Assembly: GCA_033060915.1 (NCBI GenBank) | Contig: CM065393.1 | Location: forward strand, 6,948,501-7,012,500 | DNA length: 64,000 nucleotides | From: Euryodendron excelsum | Taxonomy: Eukaryota > Streptophyta > Magnoliopsida > Ericales > Pentaphylacaceae | Direction of reading: 5' to 3' | Shown here: positions 1 through 9,794 of the stretch, in pieces | Numbering within the stretch: position 1 is the first letter of the stretch | How the letters are laid out: every line of letters starts with the position of its first letter | Position numbers and translations under genes: made by a program | Notes under the pieces: model-generated | The model's database searches: none | The model's input: the letters and a program-made list of their open reading frames with translations, nothing else | Told to the model about the DNA's origin: nothing

Positions 1-637
1 ATCCTCTTTATTGGGCCACTCGAGTAAATAAAGATTGTAAGGGAGAATGTCCAATCCATAAGGTCTACCCTAGTAGGAATCACGAGAATAAAGTCACCTT
101 GCTTGGTTCTTTTAGCCTCCCACTCATGATAGGAGCCAGCCCCCAACAAATTGCTAAAATAGTCAACTTTCTAATAGTAGAGTGCCTGTCAACATACAAT
201 GTGAAACGGGGGAGATCAGCTCTAATTCATATCAAGATTGTTACATCCAGTTACCACATTATGATGAAAGTTTTAACTCTCATGGCATCGAAAAAGTTAG
301 AGGAGATCAAGCCACGACTCAAGAGTTCTATGTGGCCTCTTTGAAGGAAAGAACCCCAGGGAGACATTAGTTAAAGACGAGTTGGACATTAGGGATGAAG
401 AAGATTGTGCAAGGAGAGGAGCCAGTTAAGGAACTCAAGGAAGCACATATCATAGAAGGGCAATCCTAGAAAATGAGCAATATTAGATTAGCAGCATCCC
501 TTGACTTGATCCAAAAGCTAACTAAATTCCTAAAGAAGAACCCTGATGTCTTCACTTGGACACATAAAGATATGCCCGGCCTTGACCCAAGCATAATGGT
601 CCACAAGCTTAACATCAATCCATCTTTCAAACCACAG
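1..637 (+). pseudogene. Ty3/gypsy (Tat-lineage-like) polyprotein fragment: protease and protease-RT linker
   Basis: This is a broken piece of a gypsy polyprotein that starts before the window. The frame at about 99-270 reads like the retropepsin region of Tat-lineage elements (GSFSLPLMIGASPQQIAK, then VTSSYH). It shifts frame near 260-300 and continues with EKVRGDQATTQEFYVASLK, a block that follows the protease in this lineage. The frame from 473 has VFTWTHKDMPGLDPSIMVHK, the conserved linker just before reverse transcriptase. Several stops and shifts separate these blocks, so no functional protein is expected. The fragment is interrupted at 638 by an unrelated insertion and resumes near 1,040. 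The lineage call is from motif recognition, not alignment. Confidence 0.75.
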
Positions 638-1024
638 TTATTAGAACCGAACTGGACTATCTGGTTGTACGGTTTAATCAGGAATCGGCAGGTTGTCTGG
701 TTCTGTTCACAAAGTTGGACCGGATGAGGAGAAAACCGTCTTGGGGCTAATAATAGTTGACTCGTTATACATAGCTTTTTGGTAGTAACGTTAGCTTTTC
801 AAGAAAATTGAGATTACCAAGTCTAGAAGCTAAGACCTTACAATTACATTGCAAGACTCTAACCACCAGCGTGGCAAGTGCCCTTGAGTTTATTTCTTAA
901 AAAATATAATATATAATGTAATTACTAAATAAAATGTCTAATTTCATAACACCAGTTCAACCGGTTGAACCATTGAACCGTGAACTGCCACCTTCACCGG
1001 TTTGATGCCTAGTTCATTTCTGAT
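638..1024. mobile_element. Small non-autonomous DNA-transposon-like insertion in the gypsy fragment
   Basis: About 390 bp of non-coding sequence separates two halves of one gypsy reading frame. Its start (TTATTAGAACCGAACTGG) and the reverse complement of its end (TTATCAGAAATGAACTAG) form imperfect terminal inverted repeats. Subterminal sequence is rich in AACCGG/CCGGTT words, as in many small plant hAT-like elements. I could not identify a clean target-site duplication, so the superfamily and exact ends are uncertain. Confidence 0.45.
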
Positions 1025-1039
1025 AATTATTTTTCAATC

Positions 1040-1265
1040 TGCTAAGGCAGAAGAGAGAAGGGTCTTTGCCCCTGAATGGAATTAGACCGTTGCAGAAGAA
1101 GTAAAAAAGCTCTAGTGAGCTCAATTTATCAAGGAGGCACAGTACCTAAATTGGCTTTTAATGTGGTCCTTGTCAAAAAGTTGAACCAAAAGTGGAGAAT
1201 GTGCATTGACTTCACATATCTCAACAAGGCATACCCCAAGGACAGCTTCCTTCTGCCCGTGAAGG
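1040..1265 (+). pseudogene. Ty3/gypsy (Tat-lineage-like) reverse transcriptase, N-terminal fragment
   Basis: This continues the reading frame cut at 637. The text RRVFAPEWN, a stop, then TVAEEVKKL matches the stretch just before gypsy RT. A shift follows, and the frame from 1,076 ends in KWRMCIDFTYLNKAYPKDS, the conserved first RT block in which the usual text is WRMC(I/V)DFTDLNKACPKDSFPLP. The fragment stops abruptly at about 1,265, where LTR sequence of another element begins; the rest of RT, with the catalytic YxDD motif, is absent. Stops and frameshifts make it non-functional. Confidence 0.8.
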
Positions 1266-1614
1266 TTTGTTAGTGTTTCCAACACTTTTATAGTTTTGGT
1301 GATGGGTTCTAGAGGTCGCCTGACCTCGGGAAGCTTGCCTAGATGCTAAAAGGCATAGTGGTCATTTTATTATTGATGGGCTAGCAGGTACTGTTAATGA
1401 CTCATTTGGAGTTTTTGAGTATTTATGTCACTCTAATGGTTACCGAATTGGTTTTCGCAAGGTCGCTTAGCCTTGCCTAGATGCCAAGGGATAAAATAGT
1501 TATTTTTCACTAGCAAAGTTTACAAGCATCGATTTTGAACTCTTATGGTTGCTAAGGGGCAAAATTAGTCACTTGATCAAGAATTGCCGAAAGGACAGAA
1601 AAGGGGTGCTTACA
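1266..1614 (-). repeat. U3-terminal fragment of a Tat/Ogre-like giant LTR
   Basis: The last bases on the plus strand, GGGGTGCTTACA, equal the outer end of the giant LTRs at 31,550 and (one change) 34,210. Within the fragment the phrases for the LTR family recur: GGGCTAGCAGG, CTCGGGAAGCT and a GTCATTTT-type phrase. Read on the minus strand it starts TGTAAGCACCCC, the LTR 5' end. Only about 350 bp remains, and it abuts the broken gypsy RT, so it is probably a truncated copy. Confidence 0.65.
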
Positions 1615-2338
1615 CATCTTGAAGATCATGCACTGGGTGAATGAAGAATTGGGTGTCTGTAAGAGTATTTCATCCTTAGGTTGCGTATCACTTGAGTAAG
1701 TATATATCTAGTGTCTTATAACTGTTCGATGCTATGGTGCTTTGTTGAACTACACTTCGTGTGTTTTTTCTTATGTGGGTTTCCACATAAAAAAAATCGT
1801 ATGCCTTTTGTTAGTTGTTTACATATTTACTTTCGACATGTGATTCCTGCACTTGCATTAATTGAGTAGATTAGTTAAAAAGGAGTAATCCATCACACAA
1901 AACACATGACACTCCTAAATTTTGATAAAGTCAAGGTTCAAATGCGTTTACACATTCACCAATATGGCCATATGCACTAGTGCTGTGTGATTGCTGTCAT
2001 AAGCCAGTGTAATTGCTGCCAATAACATCTCTATCACTCAAAATTTATTATGTAACTAACACTTACATATAAAGCCACAATTCCAACGTTGTACTGTTGA
2101 AGTAGAGGGACAAATTTGGCTTTATAATGCATGCATCAATTCCATCCATGGATGGTGGGGTCCCTTGATTGTTAATCTTTGCACAATTCTCACAGTTCTT
2201 TTTGCATATTCAAGTTTTAACCATACAACTAGTCCTTGTTCTTAAGAAAAAGAAAATAAATAAATAAACAAACAAATTAACATAGATAGATTCATCAATA
2301 AAGATACAAATAAAAAATTTAGGGCCCACCAGAAACTG
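1615..2338. other. Intergenic stretch without recognised features
   Basis: AT-rich single-copy-looking DNA. I see no coding frame longer than chance, no RNA gene and no clear repeat structure here. Confidence 0.5.
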
Positions 2339-2352
2339 TGTTGGAATAATAT

Positions 2353-2408
<56 letters not shown>

Positions 2409-2586
2409 CTTTGTATCGTAATGCATTGTATTGATATATTGAAGTAATGAGATGAATTATTACATTAAGAAAAAAGTTGCTATACATAGGCCAAAGAGGA
2501 GTGATGAACAAGTAATAGATAATAGGAAACTAATCCTATAAGGAAACCATAAGTTATAATTTATAAAGAAACCGTATATTCTAACA
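2339..2586 (-). repeat. 3' LTR of the TRIM-like element, with (GA)n microsatellite
   Basis: Starts TGTTGGAATAATATGGGAGAG and ends ATATTCTAACA on the plus strand. Contains about 25 GA units near 2,355-2,406. It is a diverged direct copy of 3,297-3,532. Confidence 0.8.
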
Positions 2587-3284
2587 TCCCCTATGAACTC
2601 AAGTAGGTAAGATAGCAACTTGAGTTTGGAAATAATGCCATGAAAACAATGAACAATGCCACAAATAATTTAACAGGCTAAGAGAACTTTGAAGATGAAA
2701 GAGGAGCCAGATGATCCAGAGAGGCTCAGTAAGAGGGATCCATAATGATTTAAAGAGGCTCAAGCGAGATAGGAGCCATGATGATCCAAAAAGGCTTAGT
2801 GCTTAGACACGTAAGGCGTGTGGAGAAGAACTACGGCTTGTGCGGGTATATGGCAAAGTGAGGTTGTTTTCGAAGAGAGTGATGGATGAGGGGCTCATTG
2901 ATTGGAAGCGTTGAGTTTGGCGCTTGTGGTTAGCACATGTTGAGGTGAGAAACTATGAAAAGGAGCTCAAATGAGATGCTTGGAGATGACCTTTAAGGGA
3001 TGACACTTTGCTTGTGCAACAAACGATAGAATGAATGTGGGCTCGATGCTTGAGGAGCCAAGAGTGAATTAAGGGCTCAATGATTGAGAGCCAAAAATTA
3101 GCGCGTGGATGTGCAATGAGATGGATGAAGGGCTTAGTGAGTGAGAACCAAAAATCGTCGCATGGATGTGCAATGAGATAGATGAATGGCTCATTGATTG
3201 GAAGCCTGTATTGATTAGGGATGTGTGGTGCGATTGCTTTCAAAAGAGGCCACAGATCGGTGGCTCTGATACCATATTAGAAAA

Positions 3285-3296
3285 GCTCTGATACCA
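3285..3296 (-). other. Primer binding site (tRNA-iMet type) of the TRIM-like element
   Basis: Minus strand reads TGGTATCAGAGC immediately after the LTR end CCAACA. The same 12-mer occurs again at 3,263-3,274, 22 bp further in, followed by CACC. The primer site is therefore present twice. Confidence 0.75.
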
Positions 3297-3306
3297 TGTT
3301 GGAATA

Positions 3307-3351
<45 letters not shown>

Positions 3352-3532
3352 AAATCTCTATATCGTAATGCATTGTATTGATATATTGAAGTAATGAGGT
3401 GAATTATTACATTTAGAGAAAGCCTCTATATGTAGGCAAAAGAGTAGTGGTGAACAAATAATAGATAATAGGAAACTAATCCTGTAAGGAAACCATAAAT
3501 TCTAATCTATAAGGAAACCATATATTCTAATA
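3297..3532 (-). repeat. 5' LTR of the TRIM-like element, with (GA)n microsatellite
   Basis: Direct repeat of 2,339-2,586 with a shorter GA tract (about 3,310-3,349). On the minus strand it ends CCAACA directly against the primer binding site. Confidence 0.8.
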
Positions 3533-3907
3533 GATTGGATGCCAAAATTTAATAGTCATGCCTATCAAGAAAAGTTTTAAAAAAAAAAAGAAGGTAGGCA
3601 CAGAAAATATATAGCACAATCAACATGCTCAAGATTACAAATGGTCAAGTGGGACCCAAATATCTTCTGTTGAGCTTGTGCCTAAAGTTGTGAGGGAAGT
3701 TTCTACGCATTGGACTTACGGTAAGCCCCTTGGGTGGAATGAAATTTTAGTGCCCCTTCAATAAAGTTGCTCAAACTGAGAAAGTAATAAAATATAGGGG
3801 GCTAATAGAAGCAACATTGCACTGCAAAACATAAAATAGAGATACAACAGTTGCATGAAGCTCCTTTCTGCATCGATGCTCTTTGGTCTGGGAGTCTTGC
3901 ATGAAGA
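3533..3907. other. Intergenic stretch upstream of the MIR169-like hairpin
   Basis: No coding frame or repeat recognised. It may hold the promoter of the hairpin at 3.9 kb, but no TATA box stands out. Confidence 0.4.
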
Positions 3908-4015
3908 GGAAAAGAGTGGATTGCAGCCAAGGATGATTTTTTGGCATCGTGCCACAATGCAAGGTGACTGGTGTACCCGGCAAGTTGTCCTTCTCTACAT
4001 TTGGCTCTTTGACTT
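3908..4015 (+). ncRNA. MIR169-like precursor with decayed 5p arm
   Basis: The 5' arm at 3,924-3,944 begins CAGCCAAGGATGA, the first 13 bases of miR169. Four of the last eight positions are then changed to T, giving a T-run before GG. The 3' arm at 3,979-3,999 reads GGCAAGTTGTCCTT then CTCTACA, close to the usual miR169 passenger strand. The arms pair across a loop of about 34 bases, and the flanking AAAGAG and CTCTTT extend the stem. The upstream text AGTCTTGCATGAAG also occurs, on the other strand, beside the intact hairpin at 53.2 kb, supporting common descent. Plant miR169 represses NF-YA transcription factor mRNAs. With a changed 3' half this copy is probably a pseudogene or a variant with altered target pairing. 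Confidence 0.65.
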
Positions 4016-4779
4016 GCACCAAACGATGTCTTCGGATGTGTCGTCATATAATTTCAAGCACAGGATGGTGCAACAGTATAGGATGGTGCAAAAGCTCTCA
4101 CACTCTCTCAGAAAGCACAAAAGTTTTGAACTACTTCTAAAAATAAACCATAAATCACTACTTTATAAGAATTTGTTTAATCTAAATAAACTATGAAAAT
4201 GATGCTTTACTGAATAAAGAAAGGTCTCAAAACCAATTGTTCCATTCAATTGCTTTCCCTAGAATTTCAATAGAGGCTTATGATAACTCAAGTCATTGAC
4301 TGCGTCGTAAGTCTTTGATTTGGAAGATTTAGCGATAAAAATTATTATGCTTTAATAATCAAACCTATAATAAATCGGTTTAGAATCATAGATGCTTACC
4401 ATCAATTTGTGCAATAACTATACCAAGCTAGGGTTTATGTATAGTGATTACCAAACTTAGTCAAACATCTAAGTTTTCATAAATATCTAGGGTTTGATCT
4501 TGAAGAATTAAGAAAAAGAAGGTTAAAACATTAAAATCTTAATTATCTCCATTGTTCGTCTGAGATCTTCAATCGATCTTCATAATTGATCCCAAGATGG
4601 TGTTTAACAATGCATTATCATAATACATAAGCAAATATATATATATATATATATAAATCTGTTGAATGCTGTGGAATCTGGTTACAGGAATGAAAAAAAA
4701 CTATGAAAAAGCTTTGTAGAAACTATGCTAAAACTCTTTAAAGCTACTCTCTAACACCTAAAACTTGTAAAAAAATAAT
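4016..4779. other. Intergenic stretch with an (AT)n microsatellite
   Basis: AT-rich, no recognisable gene. A short (AT)n run lies at about 4,636-4,655. Scattered words such as CTAGGGTTT occur but no ordered repeat. Confidence 0.5.
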
Positions 4780-5225
4780 CAACGACCCTAAACAAGGGTA
4801 CATTTCCAACTTTTATAGATGTCGAAAAACTATAGATTTTGTGATGCGTTCGAAAGGTGTGCACATCGTTCGAACAGGCATTCGAACGCCCTTCTAACAG
4901 CTTGTTCAAGCTGTAGTAATTTTTTATGCATATTGAACCTGATTCAGACGCAAAATCACATCTCAATATTTTTTGATGGTTTACTCCGTTTGATGCACTA
5001 TTCAAACGCTCCTCCATCCCATTTGAACGGGCATTCAAAAGCCCACTTGAACCATTAGAACAACCTTTCACTTTTTTGTTTGATATTGTCCTTTTTCAGT
5101 TTGGAATCTGTTTACATCAAACAAACTAAATTACATATAGAATAGGATTAAAACTACATAGATAGTCCTATTCTAGGTGTAACAAGAAACTAATTAAGGC
5201 ATAATGATTGCACTTGTACAATCAC
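4780..5225 (-). repeat. Dispersed repeat, inverted partner of 8,120-8,465
   Basis: The reverse complement (CAATCATTATGCCTTAATTA, then GTTTCTTGTTA) aligns with 8,147-8,185 on the plus strand. Both copies then run into a region dense in TTCGAA/CGAAC/GAACG words (4,845-5,050 and 8,300-8,440). It is likely a pair of fragments of the same retroelement LTR in opposite orientation. No ends could be fixed. Confidence 0.5.
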
Positions 5226-5899
5226 TCTCTTCTACTCATGTGAGCCTTTGAAAACCTACCCATGGTCTTAGAGAAGCTAATCATTATAAGTCTGCAGCAT
5301 GAGATTTGTGATATGGAAAAGATTCAAAACTTTTAAAGGATGGAGTGCTTCACCCGGAATCAAACAAGGACTTACAGTAATAATCTGCATCTCTTCTTAT
5401 ATTCAATAATAGAGATGCCTTTCTTTTGATAATCTTTTGTTTATCATGTGACAATGCAGTGAGCAATGACAGATTGAGCACCTTCTACAAATCTACTGAA
5501 CATTGCTACAAAGATACCATAAAAGTAGGGAATTATTAAATGTGATTCCTCAACAAGAATACGAGAACAATAGGATTATGAAGAAAACTCTTTTCTAAAA
5601 TATTATTAATCTTAAAAGCTAGATAGGGCAAAGGTTTTAACATTGTATTTATAAGACAAACACAAAGCCTAAACCTAGTTGTTCAATTTAGGCTGAGATT
5701 AAGGAAATATGAAAAATTATCAAGAAAAGGAAAATTTGAGTTAAGCTTAAATTTTGAATACTAAATGCCTATAAAAACATATCAAAACAAACGGCAATGA
5801 AAACAAAAATTTTTGGACAGTTATTACTAAAACAGAAGTTTCTTAAAACGTTAAAATAGTAAACTATGAGAGAGAAACGACGGATTCAATAGAAAAACT
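5226..5899. other. Intergenic stretch without recognised features
   Basis: AT-rich sequence with no coding frame or repeat that I can name. Confidence 0.4.
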
Positions 5900-6106
5900 G
5901 CTAGGTTCCATATTACACTTTACACTTAATGCCTTGAACTTTATACAAAATCTCATTTTAGCTTGTAATGAATATTATTGGTCAACTAGACAAACTGCAA
6001 CTGACGGAAGGTTCACAATGCAACTTGAAAAGTCACAATTAAAAAGTGAGGAACCAAAATGATATTAAGTGTAAACTATAAGGGTGAAAAGTGTAATTTA
6101 CCTATA
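5900..6106. mobile_element. MITE-like inverted repeat element (about 200 bp)
   Basis: The left end (CTAGGTTCCATATTACACTT) and the reverse complement of the right end (CTATAGGTAAATTACACTTT) match imperfectly and both continue into ACACTTAAT. The family word ATTACACTTT is shared with the element at 6,813-7,349. No coding capacity. Confidence 0.5.
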
Positions 6107-6812
6107 GAAAAAGGATAACGTATATCAACTGGGTATTTTATTTTGGTACTCATTGGTGTCTTCTTGCTTCATTATTCTCAAGCCATAACGCCGGCTCTTC
6201 CAAAAGTGGCTAGTCTACTAAGAAATCTGGTGCCCACTCCGAGCTTGCTCAATTCCTAAAAAATGAATGCCTCACTCCATGGCCTTTATTCTTTGTTCTC
6301 AATAGTTTAATCTCTACCTTTCCTTGTACCGCGACTTTATCTTATCCTTTCGGTTTGAGTGTGCAATTAATGCCCATGTGGCTCTTCACAATGAAACATG
6401 TTGAAATGTTTTTAGAGCTTGATTGTCACATGATGTCATACAATCGGGCTAATTAACTAAAGATTAATAGAATTTTAGTTAAAAGGCATCTTGATGAGTT
6501 TGTTGATAATTTTAGAGTGATGGGCTGACAACCCCTCACATCATTTTATATACATTGTTATGTACATTTTTCTATAGATATAGCATTATATACCTTAAAT
6601 CAGTTAGTATAAAGAGTCGGGCCCCTTTCTTCTATGTTGTTTTATCCTACTTAGTACAGAAAACCTTAGATAAGTATCTGTAGATCAGCTGGAAACAAAG
6701 CGAAATCAAATGGCTGACAAAATTTGTAGAGGGTAAAACACTTGTAAGATCTCAGTATAGATGGTATTTTTTAATCTTCTTTCGAAGACATGCACGGCTT
6801 TTTTTTTTTTTT
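6107..6812. other. Intergenic stretch without recognised features
   Basis: AT-rich DNA between two MITE-like elements, with no gene or repeat recognised. Confidence 0.4.
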
Positions 6813-7349
6813 GGATAATTACACTTTATATCTTTACATTTTACACTAAATTTTATTTTAGGATATTCATTTTTATTTGTAGAAAATAAAACTTGCACTT
6901 TTAATTTGTTGCAACGTCAAATTTTTATTAACTTTCATTAGAGAAATGGACAAAAAATTTGCATATAACAAACACAAGAGTCAAAGATGTAAAATTCAGT
7001 CCCTTCCTGACCCAAAGGCTCATGTGTGTCGCATGTGATTCGAGTTAAGAGCTTTTGCATAAAGTTTAATAACATTTTATACATCATAGAATTGGTTATA
7101 TTCATGATTTTAGACTAAGTATAGAGAAATTTTTGACTGATTATTGACAAAGGGGCAGGATTTTTACATATTTTCCTCTTGAAAAATTTTAGATGCTTGT
7201 CAAATGCAAATTTTATGTCCATTTGTTTAAAGAAAGTTAATAGAAAATTGACATTGTAACAAATTAAAAGTGTACGAGTTTAATTGTTAAAAATAAAAAT
7301 AAAAGTCGAGAATTGGTGAAAAAGACAAGGGTGTAGAGTGTAATTAACC
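6813..7349. mobile_element. Long-TIR MITE-like element
   Basis: The first 170 bp or so and the last 170 bp form a long imperfect inverted repeat. The left arm carries ATTACACTTTA, CACTTTTAATTTGTTGCAAC and ATGGACAAAAAATTTGCAT. The reverse complement of the right arm carries ATTACACTCTA, CACTTTTAATTTGTTACAAT and ATGGACATAAAATTTGCAT in the same order. The middle is non-coding. Long terminal inverted repeats suggest a non-autonomous Mutator-like or related element, but no target duplication was fixed. Confidence 0.6.
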
Positions 7350-7526
7350 CTTTCTTTTTTATGCTGTGTATAGGCTTTTATTTTTATTTTTGTTTATGGT
7401 CTTCGTCGTGTGTTGTCGAATGTTTCTTACTCTTTCCCATTCTTTATGGCTCGAAAGAAAGAATATTGTGTTGCATGCATTTTATGATCTGTAAAATAAC
7501 CTAAAACTTATATAGGGTTTCATCAG

Positions 7527-8085
7527 ACACTATGCCAAAAGTTAGTTTTTGCGGCCGTTAGTTAGTTACTGCTAGCAAAGGCTATGTCAACCACCGCCAG
7601 CTGTATCATTTGGTCAATCTCATCCCACACAAGAAGAATTTTTATCTAAGCCTATACCCGAAAGAGAAAGAGTGATTTTCTCTCTCTATACCTTGAGTTG
7701 TAGTAGGTGGTGCCTTGTCCTTTCGCCTGGAAGGAAAGCACTGACTTGAACTGCTTTGCCCACTGTGCTTTCCCGGAAGCGAAAGTGAAAGGGAATGTCA
7801 AACTAAAAAGCGGATACGCTTGAAGGGCACGATGACGACTCAGTCGAGGGTTCGCGCAGTTCGGAATGAGCTTCTGCGCCTGAAGAGCCCCCAGCTGGTT
7901 GCAGATAGTTACTTAAGGGTGCAGCCTAATGGCGGTTTCACGACAAAAAAGCCAATAGCCGTTTACGTAGGTGTCTGGAAAAATAATACGGCAGTCTTAA
8001 GTCGCCGCAATTGATATCGATGTCTAAATTGTTGAACAAAAGTTCCACGTTACCGCCGCTAAAGATGCTTTTTGCAGCAGTTTTA
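7527..8085 (+). mobile_element. CACTA-like transposon terminus, truncated
   Basis: The stretch opens with CACTATGCCAAAAGTTAG and TTTTTGCGGCC, like En/Spm (CACTA) ends, and closes with CCGCCGCTAAAGATGC and TTTTTGCAGC, a diverged inverted version. It is GC-richer than its surroundings and holds an open frame at 7,820-8,014 (64 residues, MTTQSRVRAVRNELLR) of unknown identity. No transposase motif is visible and no CACTA-type right terminus (TAGTG) was found, so it is probably a deletion derivative or fragment. Confidence 0.4.
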
Positions 8086-8119
8086 TACAATGTTTAATAG
8101 ATTATAGTATTCTGATTGT

Positions 8120-8465
8120 ATTATAGTATTTTGATTGTACTCTAAAAGTGTAATCATTATGTCTTAACTAGTTTCTTGTTAGATCTACAGTAGAATTATT
8201 TATGCAATTTTACTCCTAATTCAGTTCAAACTTAGATTGTTTCATTATGAACAAGAATCCCATGCAAAAAGGACAAATTCGGACAAAAAATGAAAAGAAC
8301 ATTTGAACGGCTCTAGTTGCATTCGAACATGACGGACATGCATTCAAATAGTATGATAGGTGTTCTAACGGTCTTGCAGGTGTCAGAACCTACTAAGAGC
8401 AGACAAGCCGTTTGAATCAGGTTCGAAGAGCGTTAGAAAGTATGCATGTCTTTGCCAACCACAGT
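8120..8465 (+). repeat. Dispersed repeat, inverted partner of 4,780-5,225
   Basis: Shares GTAATCATTATGTCTTAA, TAGTTTCTTGTTAGA and a downstream TTCGAA/GAACG-rich block with the opposite strand of the partner. It ends close to the start of the Athila-like LTR at 8,494, which appears to have inserted into it. Confidence 0.5.
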
Positions 8466-8493
8466 ACTAAAAATTGCTTATCTATGCTTAGAT

Positions 8494-9794
8494 TGTGGGA
8501 ATTTAAACACCCAAGTACAAGTGCGGCAAAGTAGCAGTTAAAATAACTCGGTAAGAATAGGGTCGATCCACAGGGAATAAAGTTCTAAATTATGTAAAAT
8601 GTCATAGTTGCAGATGATAAATACCAGAATTCACTCCAAGTAATGTGTTAAATACCGAATAAGCCATGCTAGACACAGAAGCGTTACAAACGGCTTAAGT
8701 TGAAAGTTAAACCAACCGGTTTGAATTTCACCTGTTGGTGACAAGATTTGGACAAAATTACAGAAACAATAACCAAAGGAAAAATATTTTGTTTTTGAGA
8801 GGTTTGCTGATTATTAAATTAGACTACAAAATAAATAAATTAAAAACAGTCTTGAATCCAATTGCTCCGATCACGTGACTTTCTTGGGGTTGATCAATAT
8901 AGGTTTCCCATCTGTCAATCGTTTGGTCCCCTTGAGCCTTATAAACCAACATATGAGAAAAGTCAATGATAACCAAATACTATAATATTGCATTAAAATC
9001 ATGAACCCTCACCATCGACTCACAAACACTAAGTTATGCTTTGTCAGAGCGTGAGTGTAATAACCATAATTAAAGACACATGTTTTCAAAAGTTCTAGTT
9101 AGATACGTATTAAATTATTATCGAAAATCCTCACCATCGATTTGTATATACTGGCTGATTTGTCAAGACAGAAAGTATTAAAAACATAATTAAAAGTTTA
9201 AGTTTTCAAAAAGATCTAGATTTTAATTACCAAGAATATAAAAACAATCCATTCCAGATTAAGATTAAGAGTCTTAGGTCCCTACTAGGGGTTTGAATAT
9301 AAAAACATACAAGACAAAGGATCCGCATAAATTATAGAAGCCTCTGAAAAGTGATAAGTAAACCAACATTTATTTTACTTTACACTACTTCTATATTAAT
9401 TATGATACTGCTAAACTTAAACTTGTATACAAAACACAAAACCGTTACGTATATAAAATATACATGTCCATGCCCGTGTATGCAATATACCAAACACTTG
9501 TAAAAATACTAAGTTTTTGAATAAATCTGGAATAAAAAGACAAACCTTAATTAATCATCACAATACGATCACATGATCTTCATCATTAGTTCCAAAAATA
9601 AAACTAGCTACTCATGACAATTAAACTACATAATTTGAAAAAAAATAACTTCGCAAATAAAAAGATTTATTACAGCAGAATAACGGTAAAGAAAATATTA
9701 AAACAGAATATTAACTAACTGAAAAACACTAACAAATTAACTGAAATCTAGATAGAAAATAAACTAAAGGAGCTCTCACAACCCTCTACTACAT
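8494..9794 (-). repeat. Athila-like 3' LTR, distal part (interrupted at 9,795)
   Basis: On the minus strand this segment ends with CCCTGTGGATCGACCCTATT, ACTTGGGTGTTTAAATT and CCCACA. The phrase CCCTGTGGATcGACCC near the end is familiar from Athila-type LTRs. The proximal part of the same LTR appears to be 34,211-34,768, beyond the nested 24.4-kb element. Joined length would be about 1.86 kb. No second LTR copy lies in the window for comparison, so the pairing is inferred from position and phrase recognition. Confidence 0.5.

Larger units (their letters stand above)
2339..3532 (-). mobile_element. TRIM-like miniature LTR retrotransposon
   Basis: Two direct repeats of 248 bp (2,339-2,586) and 236 bp (3,297-3,532) bound a 710-bp interior. 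Both repeats share a (GA)n tract, a block containing ATCGTAATGCATTGTATTG and a GGAAACCATA-rich end. The minus-strand orientation is set by a primer binding site TGGTATCAGAGC (tRNA-iMet type) at 3,285-3,296, touching the right-hand LTR, and by the purine run ATAGGGGA beside the left-hand LTR. The interior has no gag or pol motifs; it contains roughly 65-bp internal repeats around 3,045-3,210. Element length of 1.19 kb with short LTRs fits terminal-repeat retrotransposons in miniature. The outer flanks (GAAAC left, GATTG right) do not form a clean duplication, and one LTR end has TA in place of TG. Confidence 0.75.

Noticed and set aside
2242..2511. 89-residue minus-strand open frame with a long Leu-Ser run
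   Set aside because: It is the translation of the (GA)n microsatellite in the TRIM LTR; no protein motif.
9785..9794. Target-site duplication of the 24.4-kb element
   Set aside because: TACAT on the left and TGCCT on the right do not match, and shifting the ends by a base or two does not help.
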